From Veillonella sp. (GTDB taxonomy: Bacteria > Bacillota > Negativicutes > Veillonellales > Veillonellaceae), in the NCBI RefSeq assembly GCF_041333735.1, contig NZ_JBGKFB010000001.1, positions 248,001-312,000 of the forward strand: a stretch of 64,000 nucleotides of DNA, in the 5' to 3' direction. Position 1 is the first letter of the stretch. Every line of letters starts with the position of its first letter. Of this stretch, positions 54,396 to 63,104 are shown piece after piece. A model generated the notes under the pieces. It had not been told where the DNA came from. It worked only from the letters and a program-made list of their open reading frames with translations, and did not search any database. The position numbers and the translations under genes were made by a program.

Positions 54396-55178
54396 TTATG
54401 CTTTTACGGATGGTAAGTTACGGCCATAGAAAATTTCCATCATTTCTTGCTTTAATTGATGTTTAATTTGTTTGATTTCTCGTTCGCTCAATTCAGCTTC
54501 AGTAATACCAAATAGGTAATTATCTAAATCAAACTCTTTTAGCATCATTTTTGTATGGAAAATATTTTCTTGGTACACGTTCACATCAATCATGTTGTAC
54601 ATGTTGCGAGTTTTTGCATTGATGTAGTTTTGGATAGAGTTGATACGATGATCGATATAGATTTTCTTACCAGATACATCACGCGTAAAGCCACGTACAT
54701 GGTAGTCCAATGTAAGGATATCGGAGTCAAAGCTTTGAATTAAATAGTTAAGTGCTTTAAGTGGAGAGATTTGACCACATGTGGACACTTCAATATCTGC
54801 ACGGAATGTACTAATCCCTTTATGTGGATGGCTTTCAGGATAGGTATGTACAGTAAGGTGAGATTTATCAAGATGCATTACGACATCTTCTTTTTCAATT
54901 TCCTCTTCAGAAATCAAAATCGTTACAGATGCACCTTGTGGATCATAGTCTTGTTTCGCTACGTTAAGGATGTTGGCACCAATAATATGGCTAACCTCTG
55001 TTAAGATCGCTGTTAAACGATCTGCATTGTATACTTCATCAATGTACTGAATGTATTGTTTTTTCTCTTCTTCTGTACGAGTATAACAAATATCATAAAT
55101 ATTAAAACTCAATGTCTTTGTGAGATTATTAAAACCATATAATTTCATTTTAGGCTTTGCTTTAACTGGTGTATCCAT
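54396..55178 (-). CDS. speD: S-adenosylmethionine decarboxylase proenzyme (enterobacterial type)
   Basis: The product is 260 residues. The self-cleavage site is Lys105-Ser106 in LDKSHLTVHTYPESHPHKG, which generates the pyruvoyl group. Flanking sequence is very close to Escherichia coli SpeD: GFNNLTKTLSFNIYDICY, GASVTILISEEE, FRADIEVSTCGQISPLKALN, VNVYQENIFHTKM and the YGRNLP end. This is the long class 1A form, not the short (about 120-residue) form usual in Firmicutes. It makes decarboxylated SAM for spermidine synthesis; no speE is adjacent. The ribosome binding site before the ATG at 55178 (AAAGGG, about 13 bases away) is far, so an internal start at Met11 (MKLYGF) is possible and matches the E. 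coli start. Confidence 0.94.
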   Translation of the reverse strand: MDTPVKAKPKMKLYGFNNLTKTLSFNIYDICYTRTEEEKKQYIQYIDEVYNADRLTAILTEVSHIIGANILNVAKQDYDPQGASVTILISEEEIEKEDVVMHLDKSHLTVHTYPESHPHKGISTFRADIEVSTCGQISPLKALNYLIQSFDSDILTLDYHVRGFTRDVSGKKIYIDHRINSIQNYINAKTRNMYNMIDVNVYQENIFHTKMMLKEFDLDNYLFGITEAELSEREIKQIKHQLKQEMMEIFYGRNLPSVKA

Positions 55179-55220
55179 GATATGTCATAACCCTTTCCAT
55201 GCATAGACTTACTATTTTTC

Positions 55221-55256
55221 TGAAAGCTTTTCAAACTGTATCAGAATAAGCTTTCA
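55221..55256. other. Inverted repeat between yfcE and speD
   Basis: TGAAAGCTT (55221-55229) and AAGCTTTCA (55248-55256) are perfect 9-base arms around an 18-base loop. No T run follows on either strand, so it is not a clear terminator. It may structure the speD leader. Confidence 0.4.
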
Positions 55257-55264
55257 CCATATAA

Positions 55265-55762
55265 CTAAACAATTTCTTGTTTATACACAAACTCTACATC
55301 AAACTGTCCATTATCGTAGGTAACGATGGCAAATGTACCGCCAGAGCGGTCGCGAGCCAACGATATACTGCCGGGATTCACAAATACCGCATCACGAACA
55401 CGAACCTCACCATGATGATGGCTATGACCGGACACGATGAGTCGCGCCCCCATATCAGTGCCTAACTCAATCAGTTTTTGTATGCGATTATAATATGATA
55501 CCTCATGACCATGAGTCATGTAAATATAGGTATCCTCTAGCGGGATCAACTGTTCTCGCGGCTCAAGAGGTTGTACACGGTCGTTATTACCACGCACTGC
55601 ATACACAGGAATATCCGTATGCTCCTGCATATAACGAGCATCATCACCAAAGTCACCGGCGTGAAGCCACATATCGATGTCTTGATCTGCTGTAGCCTCC
55701 AAGACGAGGTCAATATCCTTTAGATACCCATGGGTATCACTTAAAATACCAATTCGTTTCAT
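55265..55762 (-). CDS. YfcE/MJ0936-family metallophosphoesterase
   Basis: The product is 165 residues, a compact calcineurin-like phosphodiesterase. All metal-binding motifs are visible: GILSDTHG, LHAGDFGD, VRGNND, YMTHGHE and SGHSHHHG. Members hydrolyse phosphodiesters in vitro with Mn2+; the physiological substrate is unknown. It is the third gene of the rph-rdgB operon, 66 bases after rdgB. Confidence 0.9.
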   Translation of the reverse strand: MKRIGILSDTHGYLKDIDLVLEATADQDIDMWLHAGDFGDDARYMQEHTDIPVYAVRGNNDRVQPLEPREQLIPLEDTYIYMTHGHEVSYYNRIQKLIELGTDMGARLIVSGHSHHHGEVRVRDAVFVNPGSISLARDRSGGTFAIVTYDNGQFDVEFVYKQEIV

Positions 55763-55828
55763 TTTATAAGTTCTCTAATACTATTATATTACATATTTAT
55801 ATGAACTATACCATATAGTTCAAAAATA

Positions 55829-56404
55829 TCAAAGCTTGTTAATTAATTCGCGTAATGCACGGCCACGATGGCTAATCTTTTCCTTTTCTTCGATGCTAAG
55901 TTCAGCCATTGTTTTCTTGAACTCAGGCACATAGAAATACGGATCATAGCCAAAGCCATTATCCCCTTTTGGCTCGTCTTGTACGAGGCCATCGCAATAG
56001 CCTTCCGCTGTCACTTCACGACCATCAGGGTATACGAGAGCCAAAGCACACACATAATGACCTGTGCGGTCGCTTTTACCTTGAAGCTCACGAATCAATT
56101 TTTCATTATTAGCTTGATCATCACCATGATGACCTGCATAACGCGCAGAATACACACCTGGAGCCCCATTAAGAGCATCTACAGTGATGCCAGAATCGTC
56201 AGCAAGGCATGGACGATTCGTAGCCTTTGCATAATAGCGAGCTTTTAAAAGAGCATTTTCCATAAAGGTTGTACCAGTTTCCTCCGGTTCTTCGATGGAA
56301 ATGACATCTTTCACCGGTACACAATCGATAGATAAATGAGAAAAAGCCTCAGAAAATTCACGAATTTTTCCTTTATTGCCTGTAGCTAATACGATTTGTT
56401 CCAC
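55829..56404 (-). CDS. rdgB: XTP/dITP pyrophosphatase (RdgB/HAM1)
   Basis: The product is 191 residues, a nucleotide-sanitising enzyme that hydrolyses dITP, XTP and ITP to monophosphates. Family motifs are VLATGNKGKIREF at the N terminus, EPEETGTTFMENALLKARYYA, the catalytic LADDSGI, GAPGVYSARYAG, NGFGYDPYFYVPE and the SHRGRAL end. The start is a GTG at 56404 with GGAGG 6 bases upstream, inside the end of rph; the two genes are one base apart and probably translationally coupled. This rph-rdgB pairing is common in bacteria. Confidence 0.95.
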   Translation of the reverse strand: MEQIVLATGNKGKIREFSEAFSHLSIDCVPVKDVISIEEPEETGTTFMENALLKARYYAKATNRPCLADDSGITVDALNGAPGVYSARYAGHHGDDQANNEKLIRELQGKSDRTGHYVCALALVYPDGREVTAEGYCDGLVQDEPKGDNGFGYDPYFYVPEFKKTMAELSIEEKEKISHRGRALRELINKL

Positions 56405-56405
56405 C

Positions 56406-57161
56406 TTACACCTCCGGAGCTGTAGGATATACCTTACCTACTTTATCTGCTGTTGTGCCAAGTACTTCCCGTTGTTTTGCCATGAGCTCATCCGTAGCAG
56501 CCTCTGCTAAATCAAGTAATGCATTGAGCTCATCACGGTTAAAGGTACCATGTTCACCAGTACCTTGTACCTCAACCATATCACCAGAGCCGGTGCGCAC
56601 CACGTTCATGTCAACGATAGCTGCACTATCCTCTTCGTAACAAAGGTCCGTAATAGGCCCCTCTGGACCAATACCTACGGAAATAGCTGCACAGAAGTCA
56701 GTAATCGGGAATTTGCCTGCTCCACCAAAGGTGAAGTCCACCGCATCAACGAGGGCTACAAAGGCACCTGTAATAGATGCTGTACGCGTACCTCCATCTG
56801 CTTGAATAACGTCACAATCGATAGTAATAGAACGTTCACCAAGTGCTTCAAGGTCTACAACGGCGCGCAAAGCACGACCGATAAGGCGTTGAATTTCTAC
56901 AGTGCGGCCCGTTTGTTTACCCTTTGCAGCTTCACGGCTTACGCGAGTTTGCGTAGAACGTGGCAACAAGGAGTATTCTGCTGTTACCCAACCTCGGCCG
57001 GAACCTTTGAGCCAGCGCGGCACAGAATCCTCCACAGTAGCTGTACAGATAACCTTAGTCTTGCCGCACTCAATGAGTACAGAACCTTCTGCATACTCTG
57101 TAAAATTCCGTGTTATTTTAATAGGTCGCAATTGACCTGCTGTTCTATTATCGCTGCGCAT
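56406..57161 (-). CDS. rph: Ribonuclease PH
   Basis: The product is 251 residues, a phosphorolytic 3'-5' exoribonuclease that trims tRNA 3' ends. It shows MRSDNRTAGQLRPIKI at the start, GSVLIECGKTKVICTATVED, the WVTAEYSLLPRSTQTR phosphate/RNA loop, EIQRLIGRALRAVVDL, TIDCDVIQADGGTRTASITGAF and VDMNVVRTGSGDMVEVQGTGE. It has the usual family length. GAGG lies 6 bases before the ATG. It is the first gene of the rph-rdgB-yfcE operon, with a hairpin at the start of its leader (57194-57218). Confidence 0.96.
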   Translation of the reverse strand: MRSDNRTAGQLRPIKITRNFTEYAEGSVLIECGKTKVICTATVEDSVPRWLKGSGRGWVTAEYSLLPRSTQTRVSREAAKGKQTGRTVEIQRLIGRALRAVVDLEALGERSITIDCDVIQADGGTRTASITGAFVALVDAVDFTFGGAGKFPITDFCAAISVGIGPEGPITDLCYEEDSAAIVDMNVVRTGSGDMVEVQGTGEHGTFNRDELNALLDLAEAATDELMAKQREVLGTTADKVGKVYPTAPEV

Positions 57162-57193
57162 AGGAACCTCACTATTCTAAATCTAAACATTAG

Positions 57194-57234
57194 AACGCCC
57201 CTTACACAAAGGGGCGTTATTTCTTCTTATTATA
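57194..57234 (-). promoter_or_regulatory. rph promoter (extended -10) and 5'-terminal leader hairpin
   Basis: On the minus strand TGATATAAT is an extended -10 (TATAAT at 57229-57234); no good -35 is seen. Starting near 57222, the transcript would open with the 10-base-pair GC-rich hairpin AACGCCCCTT/AAGGGGCGTT (57194-57218). No T run follows it on the minus strand, so a 5' stabiliser is more likely than an rph attenuator. Confidence 0.55.
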
Positions 57235-57362
57235 TCACATGTTAACTATTTTTTATTACCATGAATCAGATTGTAACATCCGTTACAAACACAATATGGT
57301 GCATTCCTATAAAAAATCATTACCATATTATAAGAATCTCTACCATGTTATAAAAACTACAA

Positions 57363-58823
57363 TCATAATTCATACTGGCCTTCGCCAAGTGGATCTACCA
57401 CAACATAGCGGCTAGCACCGCCTTCTGCTTTAGCCCGTTTAGCCTCTGTTATACCATCTTGGCGAGTTGCGTCATCGGCTTGCCAAGGAATGAACATAGC
57501 ATATACACTTTGTGGCCCATAAGGTCCATATTGACCTCGTGAAAGTATGCTATGCCATCCTACTTTATCCTCGTACATGCGCACCTTTTCAAGGCGTTCC
57601 TCTTGTACACCCGTTTCATCATAGTACACATTGTAACGATTTGACCATATATCACCTACACCGGTACATTCCTCTTCAGCTATCTTATGACGATTAGCCC
57701 ATTGCACCTTCCACTTAGCAATAAGGTCATCAATATAGGCTGTTACACTTTGGCTTTGCTTATATTTAACAGGGTCAAAGGCCGGTTCTACGACCTTACT
57801 GTAATCAAGGCCTGCCATAGATAAGATAATACCTGTATTTACATATGGCAACGCCTCTTGTACGGAGTACCCACCTTCTAATACCGCTATATCTGCTTGT
57901 AATAAATCCACCAACTCCGCATAGCCCTTTGCCGTAACCTGCATATTTGCCAAAGGATCACTAAAGTGATTATCTTGTCCTGCAGAGTTGATAACAATAT
58001 CTGGATTAAATTCTTCTAAGATAGGTAACACGAGTTCACGCATAACCTTCATCAAGCCTTCGTCACCTGTGCCTGGCGGTAATGGGATATCTATATTGCC
58101 ACCGATGGCTTGGGGTCCACCGAATTCATCCATAAAGCCTGTACCAGGATATAGGGTCCGTCCATCTTGGTGGAAACTAATATATAGTGTATCTGGATCA
58201 TGGTAGAACACATCTTGAGATCCATCGCCATGGTGTACATCTGTATCTACTACAGCCACCCGTTTAATACCATAGGTTTGGTGCATATGCTGAATCATAA
58301 CGGCTTCAATGTTTATGGTACAGAATCCACGGATACCATGAACCATGGCCATCGCATGATGCCCTGGAGGTCTAACGAGGGCAAAGGCACGATCTACTTC
58401 GCCCCGCATAACCGCATCAGCTGCTGCAATAGCGCCGCCCGCTGACACACGATGTGCTTCCGTTACCCAAGATTCTAAATCTGGGGCGCCCACATGGACA
58501 CGCTCTATGGTATCCCAATCGGCAACGATAGGATTATATTCTTTAATATTAGGTATATCTAATAAGCCTTCCTCTACGATTTGATCTCGCGTATATAGCA
58601 ATCTCTCTTGTCGTTCTGGATGAGTTTCAGAAATCTTCCAATCAAAGGCAGGGAAAAACACTAGACCTAAACTATGTTTTGGTGCATTTTCATCAGTATT
58701 TACCGCATAACTTTTATTCGTATCAGCATTTAATGCGTCACCTACATTTGAATTGGTATCCTTATTCATACCGGCCTGTCCAATTCCTTGACGTTCCCGA
58801 TAGGATAGTCCTTTATTCCACAT
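57363..58823 (-). CDS. Histone deacetylase family protein
   Basis: The product is 486 residues, a zinc hydrolase of the arginase/deacetylase fold. Catalytic motifs are complete: HPERQERL, FALVRPPGHHA with the catalytic His pair, VAVVDTDVHHGDGSQDVFY with zinc ligands, YISFHQDGRTLYPGTG, INSAGQDNHFSDPLA with the third metal ligand, and VLEGGYS. Bacterial relatives deacetylate small molecules such as acetylpolyamines or act like AcuC; the substrate here is not known. A C-terminal extension of about 130 residues beyond the catalytic fold is unusual. The ATG at 58823 overlaps the upstream hydantoinase-like gene by 11 bases, so they are probably co-translated; another Met lies at residue 19. Confidence 0.88.
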   Translation of the reverse strand: MWNKGLSYRERQGIGQAGMNKDTNSNVGDALNADTNKSYAVNTDENAPKHSLGLVFFPAFDWKISETHPERQERLLYTRDQIVEEGLLDIPNIKEYNPIVADWDTIERVHVGAPDLESWVTEAHRVSAGGAIAAADAVMRGEVDRAFALVRPPGHHAMAMVHGIRGFCTINIEAVMIQHMHQTYGIKRVAVVDTDVHHGDGSQDVFYHDPDTLYISFHQDGRTLYPGTGFMDEFGGPQAIGGNIDIPLPPGTGDEGLMKVMRELVLPILEEFNPDIVINSAGQDNHFSDPLANMQVTAKGYAELVDLLQADIAVLEGGYSVQEALPYVNTGIILSMAGLDYSKVVEPAFDPVKYKQSQSVTAYIDDLIAKWKVQWANRHKIAEEECTGVGDIWSNRYNVYYDETGVQEERLEKVRMYEDKVGWHSILSRGQYGPYGPQSVYAMFIPWQADDATRQDGITEAKRAKAEGGASRYVVVDPLGEGQYEL

Positions 58824-60534
58824 ACTGTTTCACCCCCGCTGCTAGTTGTACTTTCACGGTGATTAACCGTTCCATCGATTGCCAGCCCTCTACTACAGGG
58901 AAGTCTTCGATACTAATCACCTCTATATCTTGGTCCTTACCAAGGCCTAACCGCAATGCTTCTTCACTAAGAGCCTCTTTAGCACGTTCCACAACTTGTT
59001 CTACGCGCTGTAAGGTACACGTTTGTTGCTTAATCCCTAATTCAGGAATGACCAGTAAGCGCCGTTTTGTATCGACATGAACCGTAAGTTCGATAGTCGA
59101 TAACGCTAGGGCTGCACCGATAGCATTAGCCACCGCTGCATTCTCTGGAATTGTAACAGGCAGATTCAAATACTCTCCAATACTTGGGCCTAAACTAGGC
59201 GCCGTACCACCTACTACAACGATTTGGGCAGGTACAAATACATCGGGATTTACAATATCCGCCACTACATAGATAGGTCGTTTATTCTCTGCCGTTACTA
59301 CCTCATCTATGCCATGCTGAATTGTTTCCAATGCCTTATTAACTATTAATCGCGCCACATCAGAAGCCGTAATAGAATCTGCTAATTGATGTGGTTCATT
59401 AGTAGAGTCAGATGTTGAGCTATCATATAATGACGCAGGTAAGCTATTAGCCAATGCCTCCATAGATTGCACAGCTAATTCAACATCACCATAGTTAGCA
59501 TAGCCCAGCACAATGAGTGCATCTCCTAATGTAGGTTCTGTGCCACCTAGAGCCACTGATGGCCCCACTCGTTCAGGTCCGACTGTAATCTTACCTGCTA
59601 CTATGCGAACCACTGATTCACCGCCAATACCAACGGAGGTAACTGCAAAGGATCGTACCGCACTTGGGTACTCACGAATAGATACACCATTTTTGGTCAT
59701 CAATGGTTTGCCATGTTTCCATAGAGAAATATCCGTTGTAGTGCCCCCAATATCTAAAGCAACTGTATGCTCTTCACCAATTGCACCAAGGGCAGATAAG
59801 CCTAGCACAGTGGCTGCAGGTCCCGTAAAAGCAGTCTCCACAGGTCGACTCACCATATGCTCCATAGGCAAGGAACCGCCATCAGCTTTCAAAATATGGA
59901 GTGGAGCCTTAATATTACGAATGCTAAGGGCCTCTTCAACATTACGCTTAAAAATAGTAAATACAGGTGTTACAGCACTATTAAAATAGGCGCTGATGGT
60001 ACGGCGAGGGAAATTTAATGATCCACTTAATAAACTACCATTAGAAATTGTATTATACTTATCTTTCAGTTCTTCTGCTATAGATAGTTCCTCTTGAGGA
60101 TTACGCACTCCAAATTTAGCAGATACAGCGGCTAAATCAGTGCCACTACGAGATTGAACCATTTTAGCAATATCTCGCACTGCATTTAGAGGTGTGCTTT
60201 CTACCACAATCCCTCTATGATCTGTATAGCCTTGAAGATATATAGGACTCACAGGGAATATATCGTCTACGTTACGACCAGGCCCAGTTACTACATAGAG
60301 ATCTACTACTTGTTCCTTCTCTTCTACGATGGTATTTGTTACCACTGTAGTGGATAGAGTAACTTGTTCAATATTTGATGTATTACAGCCTGCCAAAACT
60401 GCATCTAATGCCTCACCTATGCCTTGCATTAAATTATCCTTCGTAGTTCGTCTTTTAGCGGATGCTACTACACGATGACCGTCGATGATGACTGCATCTG
60501 TGAAAGTACCACCTACGTCTAAACCTAGTAACAT
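58813..60534 (-). CDS. Hydantoinase/oxoprolinase family protein (HyuA-like)
   Basis: The product is 573 residues with the ASKHA ATPase fold of the family. MLLGLDVGGTFTDAVIID is phosphate loop 1; LSTTVVTNTIVEEK, AVSAKFGVRNPQEE and AFTGPAATVLG follow. VALDIGGTTTDISLWKHG is phosphate loop 2, then VGIGGESVVRI. It is shorter than typical HyuA (about 680 residues) and no HyuB partner is adjacent, so hydantoinase or oxoprolinase activity is not assured. AGGAGG precedes the ATG at 60534, ruling out the longer frame to 60579. It is followed by the overlapping deacetylase-family gene. Confidence 0.87.
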   Translation of the reverse strand: MLLGLDVGGTFTDAVIIDGHRVVASAKRRTTKDNLMQGIGEALDAVLAGCNTSNIEQVTLSTTVVTNTIVEEKEQVVDLYVVTGPGRNVDDIFPVSPIYLQGYTDHRGIVVESTPLNAVRDIAKMVQSRSGTDLAAVSAKFGVRNPQEELSIAEELKDKYNTISNGSLLSGSLNFPRRTISAYFNSAVTPVFTIFKRNVEEALSIRNIKAPLHILKADGGSLPMEHMVSRPVETAFTGPAATVLGLSALGAIGEEHTVALDIGGTTTDISLWKHGKPLMTKNGVSIREYPSAVRSFAVTSVGIGGESVVRIVAGKITVGPERVGPSVALGGTEPTLGDALIVLGYANYGDVELAVQSMEALANSLPASLYDSSTSDSTNEPHQLADSITASDVARLIVNKALETIQHGIDEVVTAENKRPIYVVADIVNPDVFVPAQIVVVGGTAPSLGPSIGEYLNLPVTIPENAAVANAIGAALALSTIELTVHVDTKRRLLVIPELGIKQQTCTLQRVEQVVERAKEALSEEALRLGLGKDQDIEVISIEDFPVVEGWQSMERLITVKVQLAAGVKQYVE

Positions 60535-60561
60535 ATGACCTCCTTTAACTTTCACAATATA

Positions 60562-60602
60562 TAAAAAGGCTGTACCCATCTCTATGTGATGAGTACAGCC
60601 TT
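60562..60602 (-). terminator. Terminator of the CofE-like gene
   Basis: AAGGCTGTAC and GTACAGCCTT form a 10-base stem around a 15-base loop. On the minus strand TTTTTATAT follows, 4 bases after the CofE-like stop. The hydantoinase-like gene starts only 28 bases further on. Confidence 0.82.
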
Positions 60603-60605
60603 CTG

Positions 60606-61256
60606 TTATTTACCAGATACAGATGCGTAATTTTTAATGATAACAATCGGAGTCATTTGGCTATCATTACCAAATGGATTATCAATCAATAATTGTGCAA
60701 TTTTGTTACCGTCAATGCCACGGCTTGTACCTAATACAGCGGAACGTTTTAAGTCGTTAACGTCAGCTACAACGGCGCCATAACAGCCTGTGCGAGATAC
60801 GATTTTCTCAGCTACTTTATCTGGATCCTTTGGACCAAATACAATGTGCTTATCAAATGGAGGCATTGTGCCAGTTACGTCATCCGTTAAGGATGCCGCA
60901 CGAGCAATTGCATAGAATACACCTGGTTTGCGGAAAATTTTAGCAATAGCCCCTAAAATAAAGGCACCTAATACTTTCCATTTACCATCTAAGTTCATAG
61001 CGGATTGCATGCCGTAAATGGATGCCATAGAACCATCTGGATGGATAAAACGATTAATTAAACGAGCTTGCCAGCATACATCTAGCTCTTCAGGACGTGT
61101 AAAACGACCTTGTGTAATAGCTACTACAGATTCAGCTACACATACGATATCTTCAGGTCCAATGTTATGACCGCCAAATTCAACGATAGCATCCACGATG
61201 TCATCATTATCTGTAAGAATACGTGTTGGCACACATACTAACTCTAATTCTGCCAT
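60606..61256 (-). CDS. Coenzyme F420:glutamate ligase-like (CofE family) protein
   Basis: The product is 216 residues and resembles the F420-0:gamma-glutamyl ligase family: an N-terminal VPTRILTDNDDIVDAIVE, EDIVCVAESVVAITQGR (the D-x-x-x-x-x-(E/S)-x-x-x-x-x-x-G-x helix), a YAIARAASLTDDVTGTMPP loop and GCYGAVVADVNDLKRSAVLG. No F420 biosynthesis genes are in view and the organism is not known for F420, so the acceptor of its presumed amide-ligase activity is unknown. AGGAGG-like GGAGG precedes the ATG. It lies 12 bases after the membrane-anchored protein gene and ends at a terminator. Confidence 0.8.
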   Translation of the reverse strand: MAELELVCVPTRILTDNDDIVDAIVEFGGHNIGPEDIVCVAESVVAITQGRFTRPEELDVCWQARLINRFIHPDGSMASIYGMQSAMNLDGKWKVLGAFILGAIAKIFRKPGVFYAIARAASLTDDVTGTMPPFDKHIVFGPKDPDKVAEKIVSRTGCYGAVVADVNDLKRSAVLGTSRGIDGNKIAQLLIDNPFGNDSQMTPIVIIKNYASVSGK

Positions 61257-61268
61257 TGTTATGCCTCC

Positions 61269-61808
61269 TTATTGAACCATTGCTGCTTGAACTTCTTCAG
61301 CAGTCAAACGAATACGTTGTTTATCGATATGATAATCTGTACGGCCTACGATTTGGTAGTAAATATCGATGTCCATATAAGGGAAGCCCTTAATATCTTC
61401 ACGAATATTGCCATTTTTACCTGTCAATGTAACGAATACACGAATCGTACCACCTTTGCGAGGTTTGATGATAACTGCTTCAAAATAGCCATCATGACGA
61501 GGACGATTAATATCCATAGCCCATGCATCTACTTTCACAGCATCAAAATGTTCCTCTGGTAACAATGGACGTGGGAATAAATCCATAATTGTACCAAGTT
61601 GACGACCTTTGTTCACAAATGGAATGTCACAGAACAAGGTAATGGATTCAAAATTACGATCAGATACTTGGAAGTTTGTCGCACGTTTTGGCAACAAGAT
61701 AACCTTTTCATTACCTTGTTTCAATACGAACAAACGGAATAATAAATACAAAGCGGCAATAGCTACAATAATACCTATTACTACACTTAGGATGTTATAA
61801 AACCACAT
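61269..61808 (-). CDS. Membrane-anchored protein of unknown function
   Basis: The product is 179 residues and I do not recognise a named family. Residues about 7-30 form one hydrophobic helix (ILSVVIGIIVAIAALYLLFRLFVL). A soluble, mostly beta-strand-like part follows (about 35-165) with DRNFESITLFCDIPFVNKGRQLG, a KVDAWAMDINRPRHDGYFEAVIIKP segment and IDIYYQIVGRTDY. The topology suggests a cytoplasmic or periplasmic domain tethered to the inner membrane. It lies 12 bases after murI and 12 before the CofE-like gene, so it is co-transcribed with both. Confidence 0.78.
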   Translation of the reverse strand: MWFYNILSVVIGIIVAIAALYLLFRLFVLKQGNEKVILLPKRATNFQVSDRNFESITLFCDIPFVNKGRQLGTIMDLFPRPLLPEEHFDAVKVDAWAMDINRPRHDGYFEAVIIKPRKGGTIRVFVTLTGKNGNIREDIKGFPYMDIDIYYQIVGRTDYHIDKQRIRLTAEEVQAAMVQ

Positions 61809-61820
61809 AGGGCATCTCCT

Positions 61821-62624
61821 TTACAATGTAATATGTTCAATGGTACGACGATTTGTATCGAGGAAAGAGGCGCTCAATGTATCACCAAGCTCTATATCCT
61901 TTGTAAAATACAATGTCACAGTTCCTGCAGATTTTTGAGGATTAAACAAATCCTTACCCTCTAATCTACGACGAACTAATTCACTCGTTTCAAAAGCAGG
62001 GTCGATAAATTGAATCCGCCCTGACGTTAGCTCCTCTAGCAAAGGTTGTACAAATGGGAAATGAGTACAGCCTAACACTACGACCTCAATTTCTTGAGAC
62101 AATAAAGGCTCTAAATAATCAGTACATACATCACGTACAAAGAAGTCATCTAAATGACCTTGCTCGATGAGGCCTGCTAGTTCAGGACAAGGTTGTTCCC
62201 AAACGAGCATTTCATGATCAACTTCAAGTGCTACATGTTTATGAATATGACTATTCACAGTCGCTACCGTCGCCATGATGCCAATCGTCTTGCTTTTGCT
62301 TTGACTAATCGCTGTTTTCACACCTTGTGACACACCAATAACTGGTACAGATACGCGTTCGCGCACTGCATCAAGGGCTACAACAGTAAACGTATTACAA
62401 GCAATAACCATCAATTTAACAGGCTGTTTTTCAAGAGCCTCTGCAATACGACAAGCTAAATATGTAATTTCATCATCACTGCGATTTCCTACAGGATTAT
62501 TCGCATTGTCGCCAATATAGATGAAGTCTTCGTTAGGAAATTGTTCTTGTAAGACCTTTAAAACAGATAGCCCGCCTACACCGGAGTCAAATACACCGAT
62601 AGGCAATTGTTGTACATTACTCAT
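61821..62624 (-). CDS. murI: Glutamate racemase
   Basis: The product is 267 residues; it makes D-glutamate for peptidoglycan in the cytoplasm. Both catalytic cysteines are present: VIACNTFTVVA and VVLGCTHFPFV. The N-terminal GVFDSGVGGLSVLKVL motif is intact. The usual G-D-x-x-x-x-P-Y-G motif reads GDNANNPVG, with Val for Tyr, and the late I-D-P-A-x-x-(T/V) motif reads FIDPAFETSELV. GAGGAG lies before the ATG at 62624, which overlaps the thioesterase stop by 8 bases, so translation is probably coupled. Confidence 0.92.
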   Translation of the reverse strand: MSNVQQLPIGVFDSGVGGLSVLKVLQEQFPNEDFIYIGDNANNPVGNRSDDEITYLACRIAEALEKQPVKLMVIACNTFTVVALDAVRERVSVPVIGVSQGVKTAISQSKSKTIGIMATVATVNSHIHKHVALEVDHEMLVWEQPCPELAGLIEQGHLDDFFVRDVCTDYLEPLLSQEIEVVVLGCTHFPFVQPLLEELTSGRIQFIDPAFETSELVRRRLEGKDLFNPQKSAGTVTLYFTKDIELGDTLSASFLDTNRRTIEHITL

Positions 62625-63036
62625 TAGGCATCTCCTCAACAGCTGCTAACATAGGCTGATAAAAAGTGTCGTCTAATCGCACAATTTTACCTGTTGATTT
62701 TGACATAAATGCATTCTTAGTCTCTCCCGTAGCTAGGAGAGCACCATCACTGGCACGGCGCATACGATATCGAAATACCATTTGAGCACGTGTCATTTTA
62801 ACCAAGTATGTTTCGATGTGAAGCTCATCATCGAAATTTGCTGGTTCTTTATAATTGCAGGATACATTCATAATAGGAAATACAATATCCTCATTCATCA
62901 TATCCCACAGGGTTACACCGATGTTACGAAGGAATTCAATGCGCGCCAGTTCAAACCATCTAAAATGGTTACTATGGTGCGCAATACCCATCATATCGGT
63001 TTCGTAAAAGCGTACATTTACTGAAGCAATATGCAT
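62617..63036 (-). CDS. Acyl-CoA thioesterase (4HBT/YbgC type)
   Basis: The product is 139 residues, a single hotdog fold. The N-terminal VRFYETDMMGIAHHSNHFRWFELARIEFLR carries the catalytic Asp of the 4-hydroxybenzoyl-CoA thioesterase/YbgC group (Y-x-D-x-x-G-x-x-x-(N/H)). It hydrolyses acyl-CoA thioesters; chain preference cannot be read. AAGGAA lies 7 bases before the ATG. It is the first gene of the thioesterase-murI-unknown-CofE-like operon. Confidence 0.9.
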   Translation of the reverse strand: MHIASVNVRFYETDMMGIAHHSNHFRWFELARIEFLRNIGVTLWDMMNEDIVFPIMNVSCNYKEPANFDDELHIETYLVKMTRAQMVFRYRMRRASDGALLATGETKNAFMSKSTGKIVRLDDTFYQPMLAAVEEMPNE

Positions 63037-63104
63037 ACATTTTTCCTTCTCTTTTCATAGAATACAATCTTCATTGTATATCTATTACTTTAGCGTGTCA
63101 AATA

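Noticed and set aside
55801..55821. Hairpin TGAACTATA/TATAGTTCA between rdgB and yfcE considered as a terminator
   Set aside because: It is AT-only at its base and no T run follows on the minus strand; rdgB and yfcE are probably co-transcribed.
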